A DNA stretch of 64,000 nt from Apteryx mantelli. Its lineage: Eukaryota > Chordata > Aves > Apterygiformes > Apterygidae. The stretch lies in the NCBI RefSeq assembly GCF_036417845.1, contig NC_089991.1:14167001-14231000 (forward strand), in the 5' to 3' direction. Every line of letters starts with the position of its first letter. The stretch's first letter is position 1. The notes under the pieces are model-generated. The model searched no databases, was not told the origin of the DNA, and saw nothing but the letters and a program-made list of their open reading frames with translations. Both the position numbers and the translations under genes were made by a program. Below are positions 39,201-50,341 of the stretch, in pieces.

Positions 39201-41999
39201 CCCCCAGCAAAGTTGTGGCAGGCCTGTGACAACTGGCATCGTTAGGGATGTGATGTTAATTAGCAAGGCAGTTGACTAAGCAGCATGTGGTGCATTGACA
39301 AAACCTGGAAGAAGGGAAAAACAGATTTTTCTTGTCTTAGCACTGGGTGTTAACTGACATAACTAAGGATGCACTAATCTGGGGTGCGGTGGAAACCGTG
39401 GTGACTGGTAAATGCTCCCTTAGGCACCTCCTGTGGAAACGTGGGTCCTCCTTTATGCAGTGTCCCTGAAGACAAGAGGTGATAAAGGTTCAAAGGTACC
39501 AGTGCCAGCAGTCTGGGTGTGTGAGGAAGCCCGGCAGCGTGCCGCCTGGGCAGCACTTGGGGTGGCGCGGGGCCGGCTGCTTTGCTCCAGCACCAGCACT
39601 TCCTTTCCAGCTATGACATTGCACATGCTATTTTTCCACAGTGAAGATTTTTTTTCCCCCCATGTTTATTCCATTCATTGTTAGGGTTGAACTGCATATA
39701 ACAGACACATACAAAACTAACCTCAGGGTGCTTTTATGAAGAATGTCCCTTAATGGGGGGGGAGGTCTTTAGGAGGCTGCGTTAGAGGTGGTGAGCCATG
39801 GCCAGGTGGTGGTCTGTTAAGAAACACCAGAGGAACCGGCTGGGACAGGAAAGATCCTTAGGGAGGCAAAAGCTGAACTAAATAATGAATGTGGGTGCAC
39901 CTGGCTTTCCTTGCATCCCTGCTGCTGGTGTGTTAACACGCAGGAGGGACCTCATGCCAGGACTCGGAGCAGAAGGCAGCAAAGGGCAGCTCTGACGCTC
40001 ACGGCTGGGACCAGCCGTTTGCACCGAGGGTGGAAGCGGCACTTGCTCAGGACAGCATGGCTGCAAAAGCCAGAGCCTGGTAGAGTTGCGCTCTGGTTTG
40101 GTGTTCTTCCAGAAATGTCATATTCCTGGAATAAAGAGATTCCGTGCAAATCTCCATCTTCAGTTTAAAAAATTAGCCTGCTTGGCTGGAGGAAAAAGTG
40201 AGCACAAAATGAATGCAGCCTGAAGATGCAGGAGCAAGCCAGAATGCGTAATTCTCCTGGGTCTGAGCCAGTCATTTGGTTTTGGGGCCTGGGGAAGGGA
40301 TTTCTCTTGCTCCCCCCCCCCCTTCTTTTTTTTGAGTTTGGCTTTTAATGTTTGGCCCTGCAGTGACCCAGTATACTTCTTACCTTGCCCACTGCCTTTT
40401 CCCTCCCCCACCTCCTGGGTGAGGAAGGAGGAAGCCCACAGTTTCTTGAAATGATTCTTTTTGCAGGATCAAGCTATGCAGAGACACTTTGGTCACCATG
40501 CAAATTACCTTGTTTGTTCTTAAGGCATCATGAGAGGAAATTCGTCTTCAGAGGAACACATGCAAAAGCAACCCACATGTATCACCTCAGACATTCATGC
40601 CTCGTTCAGAGAAATACTTACATGATGCACAGTATCTTTTGGTCCAAGGGGAGGTTTAATCCTCCGTGAAGAAACAGTCCCTCTCCCTTTTGCTGGCTCC
40701 ACCCTGTTTGGTTTCTGAGTTTTCACTTCCTTCTGGTAACTGAGTTGTTGACTGGCAGCAGACCCTCGGGCTGGGACTTGACTCGAGCTGTGTGCCGTAC
40801 AGTGGCTAGCACAGTGACCTGGCACGGCGCCTGGGGCTGCTGCTCCTTGAGGAAGGACCTCACGGCCCCAAGCTGAAAGCAAACCCTAGAGTAGCGAGCA
40901 CTCAGCAGGGGTCAGCATTTCTGATGATTTGTGTTTTGGTATTCCAGACTTAAAGACTAATTTTCAGGTTTGCCATTTCACTAGACCAAAAAAGATGCTT
41001 TGCCAGACAGGTAACTTCCCACAGCTTCTCATCTGGGGAAACCAGCTCGAGTCCCTTGGAGAGGACCGACCTGTGGAGGAAACGCTCCCTGCTAGGGCCC
41101 CTCTGCTGGGTAGCAGGAGGGCTGCAAAGTTCATGGTGGAGCTGAGCTGACCAAACTGCTCACCGTGCTTCCCCTCAGCCCTCTGCTTCTCACTGTTGTT
41201 TCTAGTACTGCTCTCCGGCTTCTCCCAGCTCTGGCACCTGCTTTGCTGAGTGGATTCTGCTCACAGAATTAGCAGAAAACTAACCTGAGTCCAAACCAAA
41301 AAAATTGAATCAATTTTTGGGGGGGTTAGGTAATGAGTTGAATTGAGAGGAAGGGTCTGAGGATGGGAGCAAGGTCTCTCCCTTTTGGTAGCAGTGGTCC
41401 ATGAGTGCTGCTGGATTAATTAAAGCAGTTTCATGTGACTTCCCTTGTGGGTATAGCACAGCTGGGTGGTGTTGCAGCGAGGCAATCCTGCCTGTCCTCC
41501 CCGTACCTCCTGCTGCCTCCCTGGGGCTGCCCCCAGCATTGCTCTGCTGCGGGGAGCAAAGTGGTTTTGTCCCAGGAGGGCTCACGGCTGTCACGGCACT
41601 GTGGGAGTGCGCGGCTGGGAGTCGAGGAAGAAAGGTGATGGCCTGAACTGCTGCTCCCTCTGGGAAGCTGCTTGTGAAATGCAACCTAGGACAGCTCACA
41701 TGAAAGAGGCTTGGAAAGCAAAAGAGATTATCTGAGCAGCCACTGTCAAGGAAAGGACACCTGCCCTTTAGGTCAGCAGCTTCATTGCAACAAACGAATC
41801 ATGTTCTTCCACCTTGCAAATATTCCTGCACAGAGAACAGAAAATGCTGTGCACTTTGCTTACCTGGCTGGGAGGAAATGTTCCTGTTCTACCTGGTCCT
41901 ACAAAATCCACCATTAAAACCAAGTGTCTTTGAAAAATGCAAGACAGTTTAGAAATACCTTCTGAGAAAATACTTTACAAATAGCAAGACCATTCCAGT
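34231..41999. other. Intergenic: CCNJL 5' end to C1QTNF2 3' end
   Basis: No gene recognised on either strand. It holds a second moderately GC-rich patch at about 34.5-34.75 kb, G10 followed by a T-rich run at 35156-35184, an AT/AC microsatellite at 36249-36284, a G-rich stretch near 37.13-37.15 kb, several GC-rich but stop-containing segments at 37-41.7 kb, and a C11 run at 40312-40322. Overlapping frames at 34.4-34.8 and 41.3-41.7 kb look compositional. Confidence 0.7.
36249..36284. repeat. (AT)n(AC)n microsatellite
   Basis: Alternating AT for about 24 bp passing into AC for about 12 bp. Confidence 0.95.
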
Positions 42000-43523
42000 A
42001 GTATTTTAGTTCAGTTTTATTTTATAAAATGTATTTGAAATGATTTTGCAGGTTACAACACAATTACTATAGTTCACAAAAATCATGCAAACATTTTGAC
42101 TTGTAAAATGTAAAAAAATTCTTATTTGTTCATAAGGAATCTCCCTTCAATGTCTAAATATGAGGCTTAGAAGAACTGGAACTTCATATGAGTTTTCATA
42201 TGGAGATGAGAAATGGCTGTGGAATTGACTGTGGAAACCAAGACAACACATCTGATAACAAGGAAGAGAGGCTTCTCCCATCTGGCTACTGAGACAGAGA
42301 CCTCTGTATCACAGTGTGTGTTTGGGCATCCTGGAGCAAGGCAGCCAGATTTGGCAGCTTTATAGCAGGAGAATTTCCTTTGATATTGTAATAATGAACC
42401 ATTTTGCAGCATGCCCCTGTTTTAGCTGATACAGGGGAAAAAAATACTCAATACCTCAGCTTTTGACTTTTCTGTTTTTTCATACAACATAAATATTGTT
42501 AATTTCTGGAGCATCTGTAATATTTGTTTTGGGGGGGTGAGGGGGAAGAGCCTATCATCAGTAAGATAGGGTCTATTTGTAGTATTAAGCCCTTGAAGAG
42601 CATCTCAACAGCACCACAAGTATCTCCTTACAGCAAAAGCTGGCAGGGATGAAGGGAACGTGGAATTAAGAAACTTTTTTCTGGAGTAAAGGTTCATGTT
42701 CTCAAATGAGTCTTATCTGCAGTGTTCACACTCTGATCTGGATCCGAGTCCTGCAGGTATTTGGCTTGCACAGTCCAGGCCACGCTCTGGTCACAGCTTT
42801 ACCAGTGCCTGCCTGAAAGCAAATGCAGTACTCCAGGGCAATCGACCCACGGTCATTGATATTGAGGACGAAATCTGAGAAATGGTGGTAGTGCTCAGTA
42901 GAACAGCTTGCATCCTACAAACTTTACCTTTAGCCTTAAAAAAAGATGAGATCATTCCTTTGTGTCATTTCCCATTTAGACTGGACACCTTTGCTTATTA
43001 GTAGTGCTTTAATAAGGCTGAGTTATGGTTACTTCTATAATGTTAGCTGACAACTTCCTGACTTCTAAGTAGCTGGGGAAGCTTAACTTTGTGTTAATAC
43101 GGATTATTATTATTGGAGAGGTAGGGGCACCGATACAGTCTGCGACGTCAATGACCCTTCCAAATAGGCTTTCAGGAAATGGATTTTTGTCTGCATGCTT
43201 TATAAGAATAAAATAATCAAAACATTCTGCACCAGTGTTAAAGTTGCATGTCCATGGCACGTTTGAATGGCCATGGAAAAACATGAGGCGCCTCGGAGAT
43301 TTAGAGACTCATAAGGCTACTTTAAAGCCAGTCCTAATTGATCCTAGCACCCTGTGGAATATGTGATGACATCAAGTAAATATCCAAATAGCCAATACAG
43401 GCTGTTAGCTCCAAGAATGTGGAATCGTGATAATCCCACTCATGTCTGTGTACAGGCTATGCCTTGCTAGAATGAGCTCTCGTATGCATTTCCTACTTTC
43501 CGCCCACAGGATAGTCTCTCATC
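42000..43523 (-). other. C1QTNF2: Probable C1QTNF2 3' untranslated region
   Basis: Extends from the C1QTNF2 stop to a minus-strand AATAAA near 42.02 kb, a length of about 1.5 kb. Non-coding in character. The end point rests on the hexamer alone. Confidence 0.5.
42016..42021 (-). terminator. C1QTNF2: Candidate C1QTNF2 poly(A) signal (AATAAA)
   Basis: Plus-strand TTTATT, the only canonical minus-strand hexamer I found between here and the stop codon. The surrounding sequence is AT-rich. Confidence 0.5.
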
Positions 43524-44137
43524 CTATATTTCATTGAGATAATCTTGATCAGGGTATATCAGGAAGCCAGTAAATAAGCTGTCTGTCCAGTAAGGATCAT
43601 AAAAGAGCCCATTTTGTTCCGAGTAAAAGATCTGCAGCCATACCTCATCCTCCTGCTTCAGAGAAAGAATAGTTGATCCTGAGGCAACGTCATGGTTACC
43701 GGTGTTGGCATCAAAGGTCTTGATTCGGTACTGCCCGTTGTGGACCAAGCCAATGGCCAGATGTTTGTTGGCCAAAGTGATATCATAAGTGAAGTAGTAA
43801 ATACCGGGAATGCTGCATATAAATTTCCCACTGGAAGCATTGTAATGTCCTCCCTCATTCATCAGGATCCTGTCAAATTTGATGGGCAGCCTTTCCCTTG
43901 GGTAACTTTTTGAGACAGCCACAGAGAAGGCGGATTTGGCTGCTCTGGCATTGCAGGTGCAGGGTCCTGGCATCCCCGTCTCACCCTTGTTCCCTTTGGG
44001 CCCTTTCTTTCCTGGTGCTCCATTTTTTCCGGGATTACCCTTTAAACCCTTTGGCCCTCGTGGGCCTGCCTTGCCAACAGCTCCTGCTTTCCCCTTCTGT
44101 CCTGGTTTGCCTGGGTTTCCTGTTCTGCCTTGTGGGC
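43524..44137 (-). CDS. C1QTNF2: C1QTNF2 last exon: collagen repeat and C1q domain
   Basis: Starts after TTGTCTTCTAG; its first two bases complete Gly82. It encodes the C-terminal 60 or so residues of the Gly-X-Y stretch, the GPCTCN cysteine pair and the whole C1q domain. Stop TAG at 43526-43524. Plus-strand frames over this exon are mirror images of the repeat and are not genes. Confidence 0.97.
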
Positions 44138-46138
44138 CTAGAAGACAAAGGACACTGTAAACTTTTTCAGAGAAAGACATGATATAGTGAGTGGAAAGTT
44201 GTATCATAGCAGTTTATTTTCATGTGGGAGGAAAACATCTCTGGTGAGACGCCTATGAAATACCACCTGGGGCTGGAAGTATGTCAGGACTGGTTGACCA
44301 TGTTGCATAGAGAGGAAGCATTATAACAACGGGGATCTGGAGCAGGATAGCCTACCCCTTCTAAGGACTAAGAGGCCAGTTTAATTGTTTGACTCGGCTA
44401 AGAAAGGAGTAATTAGTTATGAAGTTAGCTACGAGCAGGCTCTAAACCTTTGGATTTTGAAGGAGTGGGATGGATTTGGAAAGCTTTTGGAAACTGTAGC
44501 CTAGAGCAGACAGGATTTTTAATCTCCTGTCTAATTTTTACATTTAACATAATTATCTGTTATAATCTATTGTAAGAGAAGATTCCAGGTGTGGTAAAAG
44601 GCCCTTCCTAGCTGGGAGATGGGCCAGATGTAAACTGGGACACATTCATTGCAAAGATGGCCTTGAGATGGGAATCAAGTTGGGTGCTGTCCCAGTGATG
44701 CTGCAACTGCTGATAAGCATCAGTTGTGCTAGAGTCTGATACAAAAGAAATTAATGAGGACTTATCCTGCTTCTCAACCTGCTGTAGCAAGATTAGATTT
44801 AAATGCAGCTGTGGGTGGAAACCTGTTCTCCAGATTCCCTTTTGGAGGGTGAAACAAGAGAAGATGCAGCATTTGCATGCTGGTATTACGCTGAACCAGG
44901 AGTGCACTCTAGTGTGGCAATGGGAAATCACTTTTTTTTTTTTTTTTTAACTATAATTGGTTCTGATGCTTAGAATAAGCATTTATCTAAGTGAGAGAGC
45001 CCCACCTCAGTATTAGAAAAAGGTGTGTGTGGGGGAGAAGTGTTGATGTATCTTTTTAGATTGAACATGGTCAGCGGAGTGCTTGTTACCCTGTTAGAGC
45101 ACTCTAGAAAGTCCCTGCTTCCCTCACGCCAACGGGAGGGTGGCTGCAGCTCAGGCGCACTCCCATGGCCTGTGTCCCTGCAAATGGGGCCATACTGCTG
45201 GAGGCACCTCTGGCTCCTATGCAGAGGGATGGGGTTGGTCACCACCATTTCAGGGTGACCGAGTGGCTCCTGGCCAAGAGGCTCTTGGGCCCTCCAACAG
45301 GGCTGCAAGTGCTCAGCAAAATGACATTGCTGGTTTGGGAATATCGAGTACTTTTTTTTTTTCCTTCTGACTTTATTTCCCTGGAGGCCCTGAATCAAAG
45401 ACCAATGCTGTCTCTTCTGGAGGTGTATGCCAGAATAGGGAAAATCTCACTCTGGGGGAAAAAGGACAAATAACAAAATCAAGACAATAGGAATTGTGTA
45501 TGGCATTAAGACTCCATCCACAAATAATACTTTTTAACAGTTTTTGGCACAGCATTTGGAATGATGTTTGAAATATTTTCCTTTCAGTTACTACTTTAAA
45601 TTAATTAGACCTTCAAGAATTTGACTCTATGCAAACATAAAAGGTCCCGTCCACTGCTCTGACCGGCTGTGATTGAGCTAAGTGGAGGTGCCCAGATGCA
45701 ATGGGTGAGTCTGAAACCCACTGGCAGGAGCTGATGAGCGGGAGATGTTGGAAAGAGGGGAGCAAGTCTCTGGTCTGTCCTGGGACTCAGATTTGGGATG
45801 ATGGCTTGCATATAGGCTTGGTGTTAACCGGACTGTCACACTATTACTTTTATATTTTACTCACGTGTTCTTCCAAGAAGCACTTTCCTCTTACCTTCAT
45901 CACCATGCTCTCCCTTGTCCCCGTCCTTGCCGTCTTTGCCATCTTTGCCAGGGAAGCCCATTCTGCCGACTGTCCCCGGAGAGCCAGGGGCTCCGGGGGG
46001 ACCTGGGGGACCGGGAGGCCCTGGCACACTGCACGCCAGCTGCTGGGGGCCTTCCTGCAGCCCTCCCTTGACAGAGCCACTGAGGATGTGGTTTGCCACA
46101 CAGGGCACAGTCCAGAGGAGAAGGACAGCAGAGATCAT
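43524..46138 (-). CDS. C1QTNF2: C1q/TNF-related protein 2 (CTRP2), complete CDS in 2 exons
   Basis: A secreted adiponectin-paralogue protein thought to form trimers and to affect metabolism. Joining 46138-45895 and 44137-43524 gives 285 codons plus TAG, the same length as human CTRP2. Order: signal peptide about 1-15 ([15 protein letters not shown]), short N-terminal segment with Cys36, collagen Gly-X-Y repeat about 40-140, Cys141/Cys143 (GPCTCN), and C1q globular domain about 149-283 beginning [20 protein letters not shown]. The domain contains [28 protein letters not shown] and [10 protein letters not shown]. Near-identity to CTRP2 in the globular domain makes the call firm against other CTRPs. 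The ATG exon opens after a TTTTTACAG acceptor only eight bases before the ATG, so a separate upstream non-coding exon must exist. Confidence 0.97.
44138..45894 (-). other. C1QTNF2: C1QTNF2 intron between coding exons
   Basis: GT-AG intron of 1757 bp with donor GAAG|GTAAGA. It holds a T18-type run at about 44932-44948 and short T tracts. No other feature recognised. Confidence 0.9.
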
Positions 46139-46146
46139 GGTGCAGC
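45895..46146 (-). CDS. C1QTNF2: C1QTNF2 first coding exon (8 nt of 5' UTR, ATG, signal peptide)
   Basis: The exon starts at 46146 after the TTTTTACAG acceptor, and ATG is at 46138-46136. It encodes residues 1-81 and the first base of Gly82: signal peptide, short linker and the first half of the collagen helix ([14 protein letters not shown], then a [13 protein letters not shown] charged stretch). Kozak context CACC-ATG is good. Confidence 0.96.
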
Positions 46147-47224
46147 CTGTAAAAATGAAATGGGGGCTTTACTGGTACTTGCAGTAGCTGGCATGCATGT
46201 GTGCAGCAGTATTCCCTCCGCTGTGGACTGAATGCTGCGGACTTTCATGAAAATGGGAACTAATTAGGCCTTTTGGGGGGGCAGGATAGGGGAGCTGTTT
46301 TGGCATGACATAAATCAAGGAATTTAGCTCATGTAGTTTTTCAGGTCTGAGCAATATTTCTGTTTTACAAACTTGCTCTTCCCTTAACAAGTGTCTGTGG
46401 CCATCCCTTCTTTGTTTTGTTTTTTTTTCCTCTCTTTCTCACAGAAATGCACCTGGCAGCTCCTTCTCTTATCCAAAGTCAGTCTGTCTGGGGCTATTTG
46501 GTCTCCCAACCAGCAATGAGGGGTGAGGGTGCGGGGAGAGACAAAAAAGGCCCTTGTCTATCAGCCTGTTCTCCTCTTTCCTAGCCCCACATCCCTCCTG
46601 TGACTGCCTTCCCACCCTTACCACTGACCTCCTTGTCCTGCCCTCTCCCTCGCCTCCTTTTCCCCGTAAAAGCTGAACACCTAGTAGGGGTGACAGAGGG
46701 ACGAGGAGAAGAGCTGCTCCAGGCTAGCAGAGCCCCAGCCTGCACTGCCATCGTCTTTAAAAACAGCCTGATGTAAAGCCAAGGAGACAGAAGCCTGAAG
46801 CTCCCTGGGCAGGGCACCAGGTGAAGCAGCTCTGGGGATGTCTGAGGCAGAAGAACTATATGGGGAGGAAGGAGAAAGGGTTTTGGTGTAAACTTATAAC
46901 ACCTGCGTGGCTACTGGATCACTGGGGTTTCTTGCAGAATCCAAGCACAAAACCAGCAGGTTAATACAAGGCTGAAATTAAAAAGTGGGCTTGGGGAGGC
47001 TTTGTGCCAAGTTCCCAGTTGAGCCAGCCTTGATGTGTTTTGCCCAAGTATGAATTCAGGCTGTTCGCTAGGTGAGGATATCTGTCTGGCCTTCCTGTTC
47101 CCTATCACAGCTCCATCGCGGCTCAGCTGCAGGCCGCTTCGCAGCTGAATCGCCTGCAAAGTCTCTTGCGCCACGGCTAGGCTGCACCGTGTCCTTGCAT
47201 GGAGACCACGACCATCCTTGGGTG

Positions 47225-47265
47225 CTCTCCTCCCCTCCCCTCCCCTCTCTCCCCCCTCCCGGATC
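47225..47265. other. Polypyrimidine (CCCCT)n tract with G-quadruplex potential on the minus strand
   Basis: The plus strand reads as repeated TCCCC units followed by CTCTCTCCCCCCTCCC. The minus strand therefore carries five closely spaced runs of three or more G with loops of one to five bases, which fits the intramolecular G-quadruplex pattern. It sits about 1.1 kb upstream of the C1QTNF2 ATG exon in a locally CpG-containing segment. Confidence 0.7.
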
Positions 47266-47493
47266 CTCCAGCCTGCCTTGCCTCCCCTGATGCCTCCTTC
47301 ACCAATGGTTTTCTACCCTCTCACCGTGCGGACCTGTCTTTCTCTCCTGTGGCGGTAGCTGAGCCTTCACGTTTTGTTACTAATGCTCAACCTGGAAATA
47401 CAGATAACTGGTAAAAACAAACAAACAAAAAACAGTTGTTGTATGTCTCCCACCTTTGTAAAGTAAGCCATTGCTTTAAATGTAACCAACGGT

Positions 47494-47510
47494 GGTAAAC
47501 GGTGTTTACC
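47494..47510. repeat. Perfect hairpin, 7-bp stem and 3-nt loop
   Basis: GGTAAAC-GGT-GTTTACC, with an outer AACCA/TGGTT pairing possible around it (47484-47488 with 47513-47517). Confidence 0.8.
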
Positions 47511-47572
47511 AATGGTTTTCTTGGAGCGTCTCAGGCTCTGTCTCCCTTCCCAGAGGGAATCTCAGCTTCCTG

Positions 47573-47602
47573 GTGTCACCGAAATTGCGATTTCGGTGAC
47601 AC
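47573..47602. repeat. Perfect inverted repeat, 13-bp stem and 4-nt loop
   Basis: GTGTCACCGAAAT, loop TGCG, then ATTTCGGTGACAC. A second hairpin (CTGCAC-TGCT-GTGCAG) follows at 47616-47631. No protein gene overlaps. Confidence 0.9.
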
Positions 47603-49439
47603 TGGGCTTGTCTGACTGCACTGCTGTGCAGGGAGGCAGTGCCCTGGTAGGATATCATTTCTGGAAAATGCCTATTCCCACATAACTGCTAGTGAAACAG
47701 AGCAGTTACTATACAATAAAATCTCCCTCTGGATGTCTGCGCGTGGGGCTGTTTGCGAATAGTTACACTGCACATGCAAGTGCTGAGTAATCCTCTTTGC
47801 GATATCTTGAAATAGTGCTCAGATGCACCAGCAGCTTAGAGAAGGTGCTCAGACTCAGGCTGATTCACAGCTAATTCACAAGAGGTCATCCCTGTGCGCA
47901 ACCCACCCGAATATCTGAAAGAAGAGTTTAAAGAAGAGTTTGGGTTCTGCACACAGTGAGGGATATAGTAAAAAGTTTCCCTATGGTGTCAGTTTTTGTC
48001 TATCCATGGGCCGTAACCCTCCCCAGAACTGAAGGCCTCCTCATGCGTAAGCTGGTGCCTGAACTGAAGATTTTCTTCTTCCCTTTGCTGTTAGTCAGGG
48101 AGGTGTTACGATCACAGGCTCCCCAGTAGTGATGGCACAGACACCTTATTCTTTAAATAGAACCAAACTCTCTTGTTTTGGGTGCTAACCACAGGCAGAG
48201 GGAAGGTGCTAATGGACTATTGTCTGGTTGTATGACTGTGGAAGCAAGCTGGTAGGGGGAGGGAAAGGGATCCCTTGGCCTGGATTTCTTTCTTTCAGCT
48301 TCTATGTCTGCAGTAGCCTTGGAGAAATAGGATACAAAGCATAAAACTGCCCCATACAAACTTGTGGATGTTTCATTTTTAGCTTGGTAGCTCATTGATT
48401 AGGAGAGATGAAGTTAAAGACAAAGAAATTAAGAGTTTTTGTTTATTTGTTTTTACGGGATTAGTCATGTATCACTTTGATACAACTCCTATCCACGGGG
48501 GTAAGAGGTGCTCACTCTTAATTCACGGAAAAGACTAGTGTGAAACATTTTTTTTCCCATATTACAGCTACCCTTGGCTGTAGGGGTTAAATATTTTGCA
48601 AGAGTCTTCTGCTTGCTTGGGCTTTCTTATCATATCCTTAAATCCTGCAACTAAATACTCTAAATATGTAATACAAGCAGGGATGAAAAAGTAAGCAAAC
48701 TGTCTTTCAGATATTTTTTTCATGCTTTGGTGCTCAAACAAATTTGGAGTAGTTTAACACAGATGCAGTAGAAACATAAGCTGCGATATCCCAGACCTTT
48801 TAATCTGTCATAGGTCTTCTGTTTGGGCAAGGAAAGATATTGATATATTGATATTAAGTCAAATAATGGGAGCTTTTGGCTTCTCCCCAGTAGTGTTATG
48901 CTTCGCTCTTGAACTGGAAGTGAGACATTCAAAGTATTCTATAAATTCCATGTTGGGCTTATCTCTGTCATTCTGGTATCGGCTCCTGAAGGGGATCGAA
49001 ATGCACGTTACATGCTCCAAATCGAGCAGAACAATATGCTACATATTAATGTGGAATTGGGAGCCCCCCAGTTCTGCGGTATGCATAATTAGGAACATGC
49101 AGAGGAGTGGGAAATGCAAAACAGATCTCTGGGCTGGATTTGGCTGCTAAGCCATTTTGTTCTTCTGGTCTTTTTTGTTTTTCTTAAGTTTACTTGCTGC
49201 TGGTGAAAGGTGTCACTTTAATGGCCTTATGAGACTGAAACCACAAACCAGTATTAGCTAGGACAGCTGAATAAAGACTGCTCAGTGCACAGAAAGGGAA
49301 ACAAAATGCTAGAATGCCTAAGGAAAGGATAGAGAATAGTTATCAACATTTTTCTTAAGCCTCTCTTAGTAACCCTTCACAATGGGGCAGAAGAGAAGTG
49401 AAAGGTGTTTGGAGGAGGGTGACACTAATAAGCTGTGGC

Positions 49440-49720
49440 AAGAAAAAAATTCATTGTGGAGCAAAACTTGAAAAAAGGGTGGGACTGCTTCATTTAGAGA
49501 AGAAATGAGTAAGAGGAACACAAGGCAGGGAAGGGGATTTCTTCTCTTAATATTTCTTAGGTTAAGTACTTCTATTTATCTCCAAACAACCAGTTGACAT
49601 GAAGACATAAAAAGTGTCAAACAAAATACCCTGAGCTTGGGCAACTCATTACCACAGGAGGGCCCTGAGGCTGTGGTTGGTAGCACTGGACACCTGAACA
49701 GACGATAACACCCCGTTCGT
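49440..49720 (+). mobile_element. Old CR1-like LINE relic
   Basis: A diverged match to the 3' portion of ancient amniote CR1/L3-type elements: 'gggactgcttcatttagaga' followed by 'agaaatgagtaagaggaaca', later 'gcaactcattaccacaggag' and 'ggccctgaggctgtggttgg'. The order and spacing fit the family consensus as I remember it. Divergence is high and edges are approximate. Confidence 0.55.
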
Positions 49721-50315
49721 TCATGTTTTTAAATGAACAAGACTTTTGGAAGTGATAATGCTCCTCAGATTTCGGGATATGAGCCAGCCTCTGTCAGAAG
49801 GAATCTGAACAGAAGTTTTCCCTGAGGGTAAAACAGCCCATAACTCTCTGCTCCCCACAGGGTTTCGTGCACCTACATCTGAACTGGTGCTGCCTCTCCT
49901 TGGGGAGAGAATACTGGAGTACATGGAGCACTTGTCTGATGTGGTTCTCAAGTCGGTGTTAATTAGAAGGCTCTACAAGAACGTTTCATGCCACATCACA
50001 GTAATGCACGTGGGATGAGAAGCACAGTCACGTTCATGAGAGAATCTATAAATAACCTTTTAAAGAAATCTCTTTAAAAGAAAACAAGCCTCATGCTGTT
50101 CCACCTTAAAAGAAAAATTGCTCCTCAATGTAGAACATATGATGAGCTCCAAAAGGCAAATTGGAAACAGATCAACATCTGCCCTCTCCTAAGTACAGGC
50201 GGTGGACCTGACAGCAAAGGTCATGCAGTGGGGTTTCATTTGAGTTCTTACGTTTCTAATGACACTTCAATTAAAATGTCTTTTGTAATTGGGTTTTGGA
50301 GACACTTCACTCATG

Positions 50316-50341
50316 ACAAATTCCTGTTACAAATTCCTGTT
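50316..50341. repeat. 13-bp tandem duplication
   Basis: ACAAATTCCTGTT occurs twice back to back, without mismatch. Confidence 0.95.

Noticed and set aside
43692-44182. Plus-strand frames opposite the C1QTNF2 last exon, including one with a Pro/Gly pattern
   Set aside because: Mirror of the Gly-X-Y repeat; the C1q domain on the minus strand is unambiguous.
45701-46231. A 176-codon plus-strand frame antisense to the C1QTNF2 signal-peptide exon
   Set aside because: The collagen Gly-X-Y codons leave the opposite strand free of stops; the minus strand carries the true, spliced gene.
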